From Piper betle (Eukaryota > Streptophyta > Magnoliopsida > Piperales > Piperaceae), in NCBI GenBank assembly GCA_033002965.1, contig JAURVB010000031.1, positions 1 through 64,000 of the forward strand: 64,000 nucleotides of DNA, given 5' to 3'. Within the stretch, counting starts at the first letter, position 1. Every line of letters starts with the position of its first letter. The notes beneath the pieces are model-generated. The model did not search any database. It saw nothing but the letters and a program-made list of their open reading frames with translations, and had not been told where the DNA came from. Below are positions 12,301-22,277 of this stretch, one piece after another. Position numbers and translations under genes: made by a program.

Positions 12301-12647
12301 TATATGTACCCTATAATGTGCTGTGTTTTTAACAGGTCGTCCTCTTATTGCACTTTTAGGGGATACTTTGTCCATTTTATTCCGGGATTTTTTTATGAAT
12401 TTTGTTACTATTTAAATTATTTTTATATGTGGCTATTATCATAACATTCACGTCGTATCCTGCTAGGGTTTGCATCTCATTTATATATTATTTGCGCATT
12501 AGCAGCGTGTTCCATCTTGAGACGTCGAGAGGGTTATGTCGTAGTCGTTTAGGTTTTGGGTCAACCAAATTAATTGGTTTACGAGTAGTTTGATCCTTTA
12601 TAACAGTTCTGGTACAGGTTGAGAGTAAACCAGATTGGGGTGTTACA
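9391..12647 (+). mobile_element. Solo LTR (3257 bp) nested in the 3' LTR
   Basis: It runs from TGTAAAACCCGCGACTCGAG to GGGGTGTTACA and is flanked on both sides by GGTAC (9386-9390 and 12648-12652). It belongs to the same family as the LTR it interrupts, in the opposite orientation. The TTGACTCG/CGAGTCAA hairpin is at 9793-9817. A GC-rich proline-coding stretch follows to about 10410 and ends near a GAG|GTACTT donor-like site. No internal coding domain is present, so it is best read as a product of LTR-LTR recombination. Confidence 0.85.
11909..12332 (+). repeat. 212-bp tandem duplication inside the solo LTR
   Basis: Bases 11909-12120 and 12121-12332 are nearly identical (GCATATGTTTGTGAGGC versus GCATTTGTTTGTGAGGC and onward). 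Overlapping open frames here simply read this repeat twice. Confidence 0.85.
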
Positions 12648-12652
12648 GGTAC

Positions 12653-13509
12653 CGTTGGCACCGACTCGGCGAGCCCGACACGTCTACGACATTGACACGG
12701 TTGGCGGAGGTGGCGGCCCACCGAAAAGAGGGCAAAACAGGGGCAGTTGATGGTGGGCGATGAGATCCGGTCGGGATGGGTGGCGATGGGCTTCGCTTCG
12801 GTCGGGGAAGGTCATGGGAGGGTTGGCGACATCCAGGAGGCAAATGGATGGCGGTGGTGACGGTCGTTGTCAGCAAAATCGGCGACGGGAGTGCGGTGCT
12901 AGAATGCGGCTCCCTTTCGTCATGGAGGCTGGGAGACGGACAGGGGTGCACGGGGCAGCATGGCAACTGCGTGATGGGGCTTGGCGGCGTCGATTGGCAG
13001 TGGCAGCGACGACAAGTAGAGGGGTGGCGTCGAGGGTTTGGGGGGGGGGAGGGGAAGAAATAGTTCGGTGGAGATATTGTAAATAAAACTTGACTTGAGT
13101 CCAACTCGAGTTAAAAATAATAATTAACTTGTAATAAATCCAAAAAATAGAAGAAAATTTATAAAATATAATACACTCTACAACATCACAATAATATGCT
13201 CTATAACTATTAACCCATTCAAATTGCCTTATAACACATCCTAATGTGTTATTCGGCCTAAAAATAATTCTACAGTCTAATACTAAAATAATAAAAATCT
13301 GGGGGTGCTGCCATATATTCTGATAACTCATTTTGATATTGTCTTACTGACGTTATCATCATATACTTGAGTACACATGACCCTCGTGGTTCATAACACA
13401 CAACCAGCCTCGACTCAGTATGTGTGTTCTGAAATTGACTGGACCAAAAATAACGATCGAACCAACCAGTTCAAACTATAAAACCCTGACTCGTGTTGCA
13501 CGTTTTACA
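12653..13509 (-). repeat. 3' LTR of the gypsy element, proximal part
   Basis: On the minus strand the LTR begins TGTAAAACGTGCAACACGAG at 13509, right after the polypurine tract. It contains the degraded TTGACTTG hairpin near 13090 and the GC-rich proline-coding block (minus strand, 12650-13080), which was cut by insertion of the solo LTR. Confidence 0.8.
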
Positions 13510-13521
13510 ACCTTCCTCCTT
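13510..13521 (-). promoter_or_regulatory. Polypurine tract of the gypsy element
   Basis: On the minus strand AAGGAGGAAGGT lies directly before the 3' LTR start, the expected site for plus-strand priming. Confidence 0.75.
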
Positions 13522-13578
13522 ATAAAAATTTCTTCTTCAAAATTTTAATTAAGGAGGCTTCACTCTCATAGCTATCTA

Positions 13579-14217
13579 CTAAATTTGAAATTTGAAGTGG
13601 GATTCATGCATACCTGTCACGCCTGTCGTATCTTCCAGTGCTTCAGCGATTGTAGTTATGTCCATCCCCACTGCCCATGGTGGTGTCAAAGTGGACAATC
13701 CTACTGGTGGTGTTATTAGCAATCCTCTATGATCCAAGGTAGGTTCTTGTCCTATCATGGTAGCCATCATCCCTCTCTCATTTCGACTTGTCTCATGCTG
13801 TCTCGGTAATTGCTGACCACTACTTCTCCATCTCTGTCCTTGGTTCTGATGGCATCTTTGCTATTGTAATGGGGTAATTGGAAGCATTAGTTGTTGTGAT
13901 GGTGCCATAAGGGTTGGCTGTCGTCGCTGTGCAGTCAAACATTCTACTTCTCGATGTCCCAGTTGTCCACATCTAAAGCATGTGTCTGTACCCACTCTAC
14001 ATATTTCTCCATGACGACGCCCACAGTTCTGACATGTTGGGTGTCTGCTCTCTTGAACTTGTCCATCCACGACTCTCATTGCAACTGAAGCATCTATCTA
14101 ACGTCTCTGTTGTGGTCCCTGATCTAGTTGATATTGTTGACAGTGTTGTTGTCTCTGATTGTAGTCTCGGCGAGGTCGGGTAGCCAATATTCGCTCATCT
14201 TCGCTTGTGGCTCACAC
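13579..14217 (-). pseudogene. gag remnant with CCHC zinc knuckle
   Basis: The minus-strand frame at 13861-14079 reads CQNCGRRHGEICRVG and then CFRCGQLGHREVEC, which is a CX2CX4HX4C knuckle preceded by a second Cys pair, as in gypsy Gag. Glutamine- and proline-rich frames continue below it (13579-13770) and broken frames lie above it. Stops separate the pieces. Nothing resembling an aspartic protease or reverse transcriptase follows before the polypurine tract. Confidence 0.75.
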
Positions 14218-14662
14218 CACATCCCAAAAGTGGCAAATCCCCTTCTAATCAATACTAGACAAAGCTCATTGTGTCCGTTTCGGTCTAATGGCTTCTAACA
14301 CTATGACAGCTTCCACTACGATGGCTCCCGCTACGACAACTAACCGAGCCTGGCTCACTCGGATTTCTAGGCAGCGTTGCGGCTTTAGATCTGACTAGAC
14401 ACCGTCTCGCTGTGAGTATGAGTAGGGCTAGCTTGTTTGGGAAAAGGAGGCAATGGAACCCTGTTCCGAGTACTTCAAGTTCTTACCATGATTACCCTTA
14501 CTCACTAATTCAATCCTAAAAATATTGCCACATTGCTCCATTGGTGAAAATTTGTAAATCACCAATATATGGATTGAAACATATACTTGCCAGCAAGATA
14601 TGGAGCAATCTTTGCACACACCCCATGTATGAAAATATCTTCTAATTTAATCGACTGAGAGT

Positions 14663-14675
14663 GGCTCTAATACCA
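14663..14675 (-). promoter_or_regulatory. Primer-binding site, initiator tRNA-Met type
   Basis: TGGTATTAGAGCC begins three bases after the 5' LTR end on the minus strand. It differs by one base from the TGGTATCAGAGC primer site common in plant LTR retrotransposons. Confidence 0.75.
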
Positions 14676-14678
14676 AAC

Positions 14679-16456
14679 TTTGACACCCTGAGTCCAGCTC
14701 GCTTAGCAAACCCGCTTGCAAACTGAACCTAACCATCACGGGTCCCGAGTGGTTCTACTCTCGGCGTCTCAAGATAAAAGATACTGATTGTTATGCATGA
14801 ATGAATGTACAGAATCCTAACATGCCTTACATGGATGACATGACAACCGATTCATTCTAAAAATAATAGCAATAAAATCGATAAGAATTCCCGAAATAAG
14901 ACGGACAGAACCACCCTGTCAAATCATTATGTATAAATATATAAAACTATCAACATCCATTACACAATATTTTTCATGTAAACATTTAATTTGGCCACAT
15001 CAAAATATCCTACGTTTTTGGGTCTCGACCCACTTGCTTATTTGTTCATCTTTACCTTTATTTTGTAATATTTACACTAACATATATATTTTAGATCTTG
15101 TTATCATTATGCATTTCTATATACCAAAATCTTCATCATAAGTATTTCATTTTTTTTATAATAACATAAAAAAATAGTTAAAACAGTCAAAACAAATATT
15201 CAGTAGCGCGCGTGGTGTGTGTGCGTAAGGTAGGCCACTGCTCCTCTGTCCAAGCCGACATATCTAGTATTTAATTTTCACCTACATATATATAAAGAAA
15301 AACGTCAGTAATGAATATTACTGGTCCAAAAATATAACTACATAACAAACTGGCAAATGAGAGCAAACTCTCATTTTGAAGAAAACTTTTATATACTTCT
15401 CGTGAACACTACTAAGGGCATCTATTGGAGAGCTACTAGGCTGCAGACCCGATAGCATTGCGAACTAACTGGCCTAATGCCTCTCTCAGCATTTTCTCAT
15501 TTTCCTAGTTACTTGGGACTACCAATCTATCTTAAGCTTTGTCCTTTCCTCCATAATGCTCTTGGCCTTGAGTATGGAAGCCGAGTACTCTTAGGTAGTC
15601 GCCTTTAGCACCCTTTGAACCACAAGTCTGGACATTCGTTGTAGTAAACAGTACCTATAATCCTTCGTGTTTCTCCGGGTGTGAGGAACTCAAAATAGGA
15701 GTTGTCAGGATCCCTCGACATTGGAACAACCCGCTCATTAATCTAGAGCCTGCTTTGACTCGCACGTGCACCCGCTCATGGTACGTACAAGTCGGTTTTC
15801 CCTTCTCTTGTCTCACTGAAAACTCAAAAATTATATATAGATATGGTAAGGGATTTATAAAATAGGCCCGAGGCAAATGCGATGGATCTTATTTTCGAAA
15901 TCAAACTCGAGAAATCTCATCCTCAACATTTATTAATCTGAAAAATCGATCAATTAGATGACTCGGGTTAAGTGGGATCCGATAAAATGCTACTTAACCC
16001 ATCTTGTACAATAGAATAAAGAGTAAAACAGGGATGAGTCCTAAATGGACCTGGCAGAAGCTAACAATAAATCCTAAAAAAAAATCCAAAAAATAGGGGA
16101 AAAGTCCATAAAATATAATACACTCCACAACATCACAATGACATGCTCTATAACTATTAACCCATGCAAAATACCCCATAACGCGTCCTAGTGCATTATT
16201 TAACCTAAAAATAATTATACGATTTAATATTAAAATAATAAAAATCTAGGCGTACTCTATTATATTTTGATAACTCATTATGCTGGTGTCTTATTGATGC
16301 TATCATTATATATTTGGGTACACATGATCTTAGTGGTTCATAACACACGAGTAGCTTTGACTCAGTACGCTTGTTCTGAAATTAACTCAATTAAAAATAA
16401 CGATCAAACAAACCGGTTCAAACTGTAAAACCCTGACTTGTGTCGCGGGTTTTACA
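14679..16456 (-). repeat. 5' LTR of the gypsy element, internally deleted
   Basis: It matches the 3' LTR at both ends (14679-16062 with 6193-7605, and about 16065-16456 with 13115-13509) but lacks some 2.2 kb in between. The missing part includes the TTGACT hairpin and the proline-coding block. The last LTR bases are mutated (CAAA instead of CACA). Confidence 0.8.
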
Positions 16457-16559
16457 ATAAGAAATCAACCTACACTCTCTAGGACCTGGAGAACTTGTTC
16501 CTAGGAATAATTGTATCAAAATTCAAAGACAATTTCAAATCTAATCAAAGATAGAAAAC

Positions 16560-16647
16560 CTCAACAATATTTTCCACCAAGTCAGATTCTTTTGCAATCA
16601 CTTCAGGAATGATTTGGAATTCACTAATAATCACCTTGATCACCCAC
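16560..16647 (-). pseudogene. PTAR1-like exon 4
   Basis: After an AAG acceptor the exon reads (R)WVIKVIISEFQ, then an acidic helix ending ENIVE before donor GTTTTC. Its 88 nt take the phase from 1 to 0, matching exons 3 and 5. It lies 104 bp outside the gypsy insertion. Confidence 0.75.
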
Positions 16648-17066
16648 CTTGTGAAAGTAATCACTGTACGTCAGAAAAAAATCACAAAATCAATTATAAA
16701 AATTTGAAAAGAAAAGCTTAAATTTGGAAGAATTACCGATGTTAGTAGTGACCATCAAATTAACATTCAAAATGCAGGATAAAAACAATAGTAGTAGCAA
16801 AAGATTTCCTCTGTTGCAACATCAGCCTGTAACACAATCACTTTAAAAGCCTGCCAACGTTGAATGTTCTGCTTAAGCTCCATACATTCAAAGAAACCTG
16901 TTTCAAGCTTCAATTAGCACATGTATGAGTGCACAGAAACAAAAGCAAAGTCTGCATAGAAGTTGTTTTCCACTCAAATCACAATAAATGCTAAATCGAT
17001 CCTATAAAGTTCACCAGAAAATGAAAATAAAATGTGCGTGCCCAACACTAGCTTAATATAAAGTAC

Positions 17067-17132
17067 CGTTGACTCCAAGTCTGCTCACTTTTAGCAGCAT
17101 AAGAAAGAGTAAGTGTAGACAGCACAAGCTTC
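17067..17132 (-). pseudogene. PTAR1-like exon 3
   Basis: It reads (R)KLVLSTLTLSYAAKSEQTWSQ with acceptor AACAG and donor GTACTT. The family motif is LSALxLSYxPKSExxWSHRRW. About 15 codons normally found between KLVLS and the LSYxPKSE motif are absent, as is one R, suggesting an in-frame deletion. Confidence 0.75.
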
Positions 17133-17406
17133 CTGTTATAAATAAACCTGGCACTTGTCATCGACAAAATGTCAACATCCAAATATCAACAATATTAAAA
17201 AGAGGTAAAGGGGATTATATTCCAACATTTCATTCAACAAAATATACTAGGTCGTAAAGTCCATAACTATATTCAAAAAAATAAAATGCCTTCAAATGAA
17301 GAAAAGATCGAGTTCTGAAGAAAGATTATGAAGGGTGTTTTAGACATCACAGAATAAGTCATTAATAGGCTTTATTGAGTTTGTAAAATAAAAATACAAT
17401 ACAAAC

Positions 17407-17727
17407 CTTACATTCCATAGACTAGAGTCATCATAATTCAACAATAGAAGAGCTTTGCTATGCTTCATGACCTTAGATTCAAGAAGCCTTTCTAAGTTGG
17501 AATTACTTCCAAGTGCAACCTTTTGGTACTCCTCGCTTGCACTTGTATAAGCACTCTTAGCAGACATCAAAAGTGAATGAATTGCTGATGTTGAGATGGC
17601 CAACTTATGATCTTTGTGCCAAAATGCATTGTTATAAGAAATTGAGTGCACTCCGTTAATGCTCAAAAGCTCCTTGTCATTATTAAGAGCTTCAACTAGT
17701 GATGGATGCACGAAACCCAACTCATCA
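17407..17727 (-). pseudogene. PTAR1-like exon 2
   Basis: The longest exon, 107 codons without a stop, beginning after CCTTCAG and ending before GTTTGT. It holds DELGFVHPSLVEAL, NAFWHKDHKLAIST, SLLMSAKSAY and SKVMKHSKALLLLNYDDSS, ending LWNVR. These match the conserved N-terminal half of plant PTAR1 proteins in order and spacing. Confidence 0.85.
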
Positions 17728-17752
17728 CTGAAGGCAAGGAACATAACTTGTT

Positions 17753-17980
17753 TTAAGCAACCGCATGCACAGGTAACACAACATATAGATAATATTCAAA
17801 CTGTGTGTTTTCACACAAATCCAAGCAAGTTCGATATTTGCAAAATGTATGAGCCACAGTCATTGACTCAGTTCCTTCATGTGGAACCGGTATAACCCCT
17901 GTATTTTTGGTCAACAGCACATAATGCGGGACTTTCCAGGTTCGCAATTTCCGGTACCGAACTTCATCTTTTTCCATCAC
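17753..17980 (-). other. Unidentified open frame in intron 1 of the PTAR1-like gene
   Basis: A 75-codon minus-strand frame reads like a folded protein (VMEKDEVRYRKLRTWKVPHY, then VLLTKNTGVIPVPHEG) and extends upstream through YVTIPVFIIWDG before a stop. It is not part of PTAR1 and I do not recognise the family. It may be an exon fragment of another gene brought into the intron. Confidence 0.3.
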
Positions 17981-18203
17981 TCCATCCCAAATAATGAAAA
18001 CAGGGATAGTGACATATTTTTGCCCTCAGCAAGGGCCACAACAAATCTTCAATTTTAAATTTCATGTCTTTCTTTGCCACATCCACCCATGTCCTTTTGG
18101 GACTTGCTAGACCCTTCTTCTTATACAATCACAAAAATGTATCCGATTGCCCAAACCATTATAGATGACACTCCCATTCTCATCTTAAAAATAAAAATTC
18201 GGA

Positions 18204-18480
18204 ATACTCCCCTAAAACATCAACAAACTTTTCGTACGATGTGCCTCAATAACAAAGAGCGAGTCTTTCCTATAGCAAATTCCTGATATTAGCTAATATA
18301 GACTCTCGTAGACAGAATCCCAGAAGATTAACAATCACAAAAGGGCAACAAAAAAGAATTAGTTGACTCAAAACGCTCCTCTAAAACATCAACAAGCTTC
18401 TTCCACAATGTAGATCAACAAACAAAGAACGGGTCTTTCCAATAGCAAATTCAACATATTTGGCTAATATAGCCTCCCAT
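18204..18480. repeat. 169-bp imperfect direct repeat in intron 1
   Basis: About 107 bp from 18204 recurs from 18373 (shared CTAAAACATCAACAA, GAGTCTTTCC/GGGTCTTTCC, TATAGCAAATTC/AATAGCAAATTC and GGCTAATATAGC-like stretches), with roughly one difference in eight bases. Confidence 0.7.
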
Positions 18481-18532
18481 TCTCGGAAGCAAAAAAATGA
18501 ACAATAAAAAAACAAAAGGTGAAGTTGCTTAC

Positions 18533-18621
18533 ATCAAACGATCAGAATCGAGAATGCATTCCAATTCATCCAGCAGACAATCATTTACCTTGCATACAGA
18601 AGGTGACTATTCGTTTAGCAT
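18533..18621 (-). pseudogene. PTAR1-like exon 1 with premature stop
   Basis: The exon begins ATG CTA AAC GAA TAG (stop at 18607-18609) and continues in the same frame to NDCLLDELECILDSDRL before donor GTAAGC. It ends two bases into a codon completed by the first base of exon 2 (I-D-E-L-G-F). The stop abolishes translation from this ATG and no other in-frame ATG follows. Confidence 0.65.
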
Positions 18622-21600
18622 TGTGCGATCTACTCCCCGGAACCCAAGTACCCGAAAACGCCGAAGCAGATAATATTTCGAAATGATGAAACAAAACGAT
18701 TTTGTGTAATATTTCCAATATATAGGTAGTGAATGATATAAACAGCAAGAACGCCTTGCGACGCTACCAAAATTCAAGCCAAGAATCATAAAACAGCTTT
18801 AACCTTTCTAGTGATGGCGGCGCCGGTGGCGGCGTAGATGGTGATGTGGTCTTGTAGCCTACATGGGTTTAACGTCGAGATCATAGTTTTAAAGACCTTT
18901 ATCACACCGCTGGCTATGTCAAACAGTATGGTCTCCGGTTAGGAATTTTAGAAAAATTTTTCTGAGCAAATCATTTGAACTGATCACTTAGCCGTGTGAA
19001 CGCCCAAACCCTTATTAATGTTGTTCCCTAAATGCTGTTATATGCGTCGTCTCTTAACCTGCATGCATAATGTAATATATAATAAAATATAATTCATGAC
19101 AATGCGGAATAATATTGTTAATCTGAACAATCACTTTACTACCATAGTCACTAATTATACAAAAGTCTCTTAGTCATACGCAATATACTACCACTATAAT
19201 ACTAATCTCACAAAGGTCTATTAAAAAATTATATTAAACCAGTAAATAATAAATAAAAAAATAAGAACTAATGTTGAGAGTCTCCATCTCATTACTCCTA
19301 CTCTCTAGTATGTGTGCACATACAAACATGTCCGCTTAGTATCTCATATATGGTACTTAATCTACTACTTATATATATACTAAATAATAAATAAGAAAGT
19401 AATACTAAACTCGATCGATTAAATGATAAAACTCGAATTAACATCGATCAAAACATTGGTAATTGAACAGAAGTATGCATAATAAAATATGTAGCATAAT
19501 ATATTGCAACATTAACAAGCTTGGTTAACCTCTTTGACACTTAGTTAAATTCCACCATTGTGGCTAACTTGTTTGCCTAGTAGTTTCTATCTAAAGCTTC
19601 TACAAAACTATAATACTAAATTAAGTAAATTACAAAATATTGACTTAGATAAATACCCTTTCAACTAAGTTATTAGTCTTGGTAAATAACAATAAAATCG
19701 ACTGAGTGCTTTCATCAAGCTTGGTTGGCTTGATATTCAAACATAGCTATCTATTTGCCTTTTGACTATTGGGGGTTGTGCCTTAATAGCTGGAAAAACT
19801 AAACACAACATGTTAAAAACCCAATACTAGCTATAGGCCTACTAGTATATATGTGTTAATTTGACGCCAAGGTACCTGGCTTTAAAAACAAGTGTTTTTG
19901 CACCTCTAGGTGCGCTGGGGTGTCTCGCATCTAAACTCCTAAGGAGAAGTAGTGTACAACTATTAAACATTATTGGTAAATTATAAGTGATCACGTGCGT
20001 TGTCAAGATAGTGGCTTCGGTTACTAGGGTAATGACCCATACTTATGAGGTATGCATTATACCCTCTAGTGTAACATGTCTATTAAACCATTTAGAATTG
20101 AATGTACCTTGATTTGCAAGAAAAACTGAAAACTAGTGACTTGGCATATATGTTAAATATAATAACATGTGACATGTTGAATTTACTGAGTAAATAAAAA
20201 GATAAAAATTTGAATAATCACGCAAAAATTGAGGATCATAAAAGTTTCCAAAAATGACTAAACATGCACCCGATCAGCTTGCTTGCGAGCTCTGAGTCTC
20301 AGTTATGCAAAATGCTCCTACTCTGACAATAATATATTTCTATACCAAAACCCTAACTAGTTTAATCATGCCTATATGCTATGCTATGACATGAACATAA
20401 TGGAGATGTCATATATGTTAACAACACATATAACAATCATACAAGCATCATACGCTTATTATCTAATCATAAATATAGCATACTTGAAGCATAACATTAA
20501 TAAAATACAGAATTTTTTCACCCCTGATTTCAGAAACTCATATCTCCAAGTATACTTAAGAAACAATTCTAAAATTTAATGAAAGAAACTAGACATCCTA
20601 AAGTTTATAAGGTAAACGCAATCACTTGAATCGGAGGTTTACAACCGACATTATGACTGAATCAGTATAGGTAAATAACATGTTTGGAAAAACCTAGTGT
20701 CGGGCTAGGTTCCCAATCCAGGTTTGTGATTCTTTTCCATTTTTGATCCAATTTTTATTAAATAAAAAATAGTTTTTTCATGTTTTTTAACAACAAATCA
20801 TGAGTTACAACATGTTTTTAATCTAACTTGATTTAACCTATTTTTTCATGATTTTAATTTAGAGAAAAACATGTATCTAAGAAGTATTCGTGTTCAAAAC
20901 TTGATATAACTTAACTTTTCAATCTTATATCATTGTTGAATCATAGAAACTACATGTAAACCTTATTTATAACATGCCAAATCATCAATTAACATTCATT
21001 AAGTAAGTGGTTTGTATTAACATAGACATGAAAGAAAACATTGAACAACATGGAACAACATAGAACATCACATAGAAACATGGAATTATGATCATGATGC
21101 ATGAATCTATGTAATTAGTTTGTTCTAATTGTGATAACTAACCACTTCTTCGGTGAATATGCCTAAGTCCTTGCACCAAACACTCCCCACACAATTCCCA
21201 AGGTGAGAGAACACAAGGAGTGAGAAGGCCATCAAAGTAGAGAGAGGAGAGAGGAAGTCACTAGCTAGGGTTTTGTAAATAGTGGGCAGTTTGATCCACC
21301 CCTATGCCTTATATACTTCTACCCCTTTCTACTAATCCGAGGACTTTCTCTAACTAGACCAAATTACTCTAGACACCCTACACAAGTCCTAAATGGGTAG
21401 ACTTGGACGAGCTTGTCCATAACTATTGACTGAAATCAATTTGAGTTCAATTGGGATCTTTTGCTACCCAACATGCTTGTCTTCACTTAAATCAAAGGCA
21501 CAAAATAATTCTTTATCCTGCTGAAAGACTAGTTTTTCAAAAAATGGACGCCCTATGGGTGAAATGGACTTGGTTCATATGTAAATATCTCCAACGTGCT

Positions 21601-21959
21601 CACCATAACTTAAACCTTGTCTATTTACTTAATACTTGGAATTTAACTTTGTAAAATCTAGCCTGTCGGTATGGTGTTTTATGTGTGGTTTGTTGTTAGC
21701 TTAATTCGAGTAGCATGCGGTTGGTCCTGTGTGATCAATTTGGTGTTAGGACGATCTATATGTGTTGTTGTGGGCTTGGGCATTAGACGTGTCCGCGGTT
21801 GAATTTTCCTATATACTACAATCTCCAAGCCGGTAATTTGCGCGTTTTAGTTGTGTGGAGTAGCTCAAGGCCATGTTAACATGTGTTTCATGTGTGTTTT
21901 GCCTTTGGTGTTGCATTAGCCTAGAGTTTTAGTTGCATACGCATGACATTTCAGGTGTA

Positions 21960-21960
<1 letters not shown>
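18622..21960. other. Unassigned intergenic sequence
   Basis: AT-rich DNA upstream of the PTAR1-like gene. No exon, transposon terminus or RNA gene was recognised. Short open frames here have no family signature. Confidence 0.5.
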
Positions 21961-21991
<31 letters not shown>

Positions 21992-22277
21992 TCCCTTCCC
22001 CCTCCCTCTCTTTTTCTTTCTTTATCCTCCTTCGTTTTCTTTTTCTTCCCCCTCGTTTTTCTCTTTTTCTTTCCCTTTTTCTTCTTTCCCTTTCTCTCCC
22101 TCCCCTTTTCTTTTCTTCTTTCCTCCCCCTTTTCTCCTAGCTGACCACCATCCTCCCTCTTTTTTCTCTTTTTTTCTATTTCTTTTCTTCCCTCCCTTCC
22201 ACCCTCTTCCCACCTCTTATTCTTCCTCCCTTCTCCTTCTAACTTCCCCTCCCCTCCTCTTCCTTCCTCTTCTCTCT
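21961..22277 (+). repeat. Polypyrimidine tract starting with a CT microsatellite
   Basis: A (CT)n run at about 21965-21991 is followed by nearly 300 bases of C and T with only scattered purines on the plus strand. The open frames of lysine, glutamate and arginine (minus) or serine, leucine and phenylalanine (plus) are artefacts of this composition. Confidence 0.9.

Larger units (their letters stand above)
6193..16456 (-). mobile_element. Non-autonomous Ty3-gypsy element with long LTRs, nested insertion
   Basis: A minus-strand element flanked by a perfect 5-bp duplication ATAAG (6188-6192 and 16457-16461). The order on the minus strand is 5' LTR 16456-14679, primer-binding site (TGGTATTAGAGCC, close to the 3' end complement of initiator tRNA-Met), a 1.17-kb interior with a gag zinc knuckle, polypurine tract AAGGAGGAAGGT, and 3' LTR from 13509. 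The 3' LTR is interrupted by another LTR (9391-12647) and resumes to 6193. Protease, reverse transcriptase and integrase are absent, so it must have been mobilised in trans. Zinc knuckle, primer site and LTR length fit chromovirus-type (Tekay/Del-like) elements; the clade is inference. Confidence 0.85.
4688..18621 (-). pseudogene. PTAR1-like gene (prenyltransferase alpha-subunit repeat protein), disrupted
   Basis: Minus-strand exons at 18533-18621, 17407-17727, 17067-17132, 16560-16647 and 5144-5212 join through GT-AG borders in perfect phase and read as the plant PTAR1 family. Landmarks are an N-terminal LLDELECILDSD, then DELGFVHPS, HKDHKLAIST, SKVMKHSKALLLL, RWVIK and the repeat motif NYRAWHHRCWLVSYM. 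The family shares the alpha-helical repeats of protein prenyltransferase alpha subunits; its exact role is not settled. The copy looks dead. Codon 5 of exon 1 is TAG (18607-18609), and exon 3 lacks about 15 codons expected after KLVLS. The sixth exon (from 4745) is out of phase and hits a stop where a W is expected, and no C-terminal repeats were found. Intron 4 contains a 10.3-kb gypsy element. A functional paralogue elsewhere is likely. Confidence 0.75.

Noticed and set aside
11885..12444. Overlapping 97- and 132-codon frames
   Set aside because: They arise from the 212-bp tandem duplication in LTR sequence and repeat the same peptide.
12643..13104. 153-codon minus-strand proline-rich frame
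   Set aside because: It crosses the junction between the nested solo LTR and the older LTR, so it cannot be an ancestral gene.
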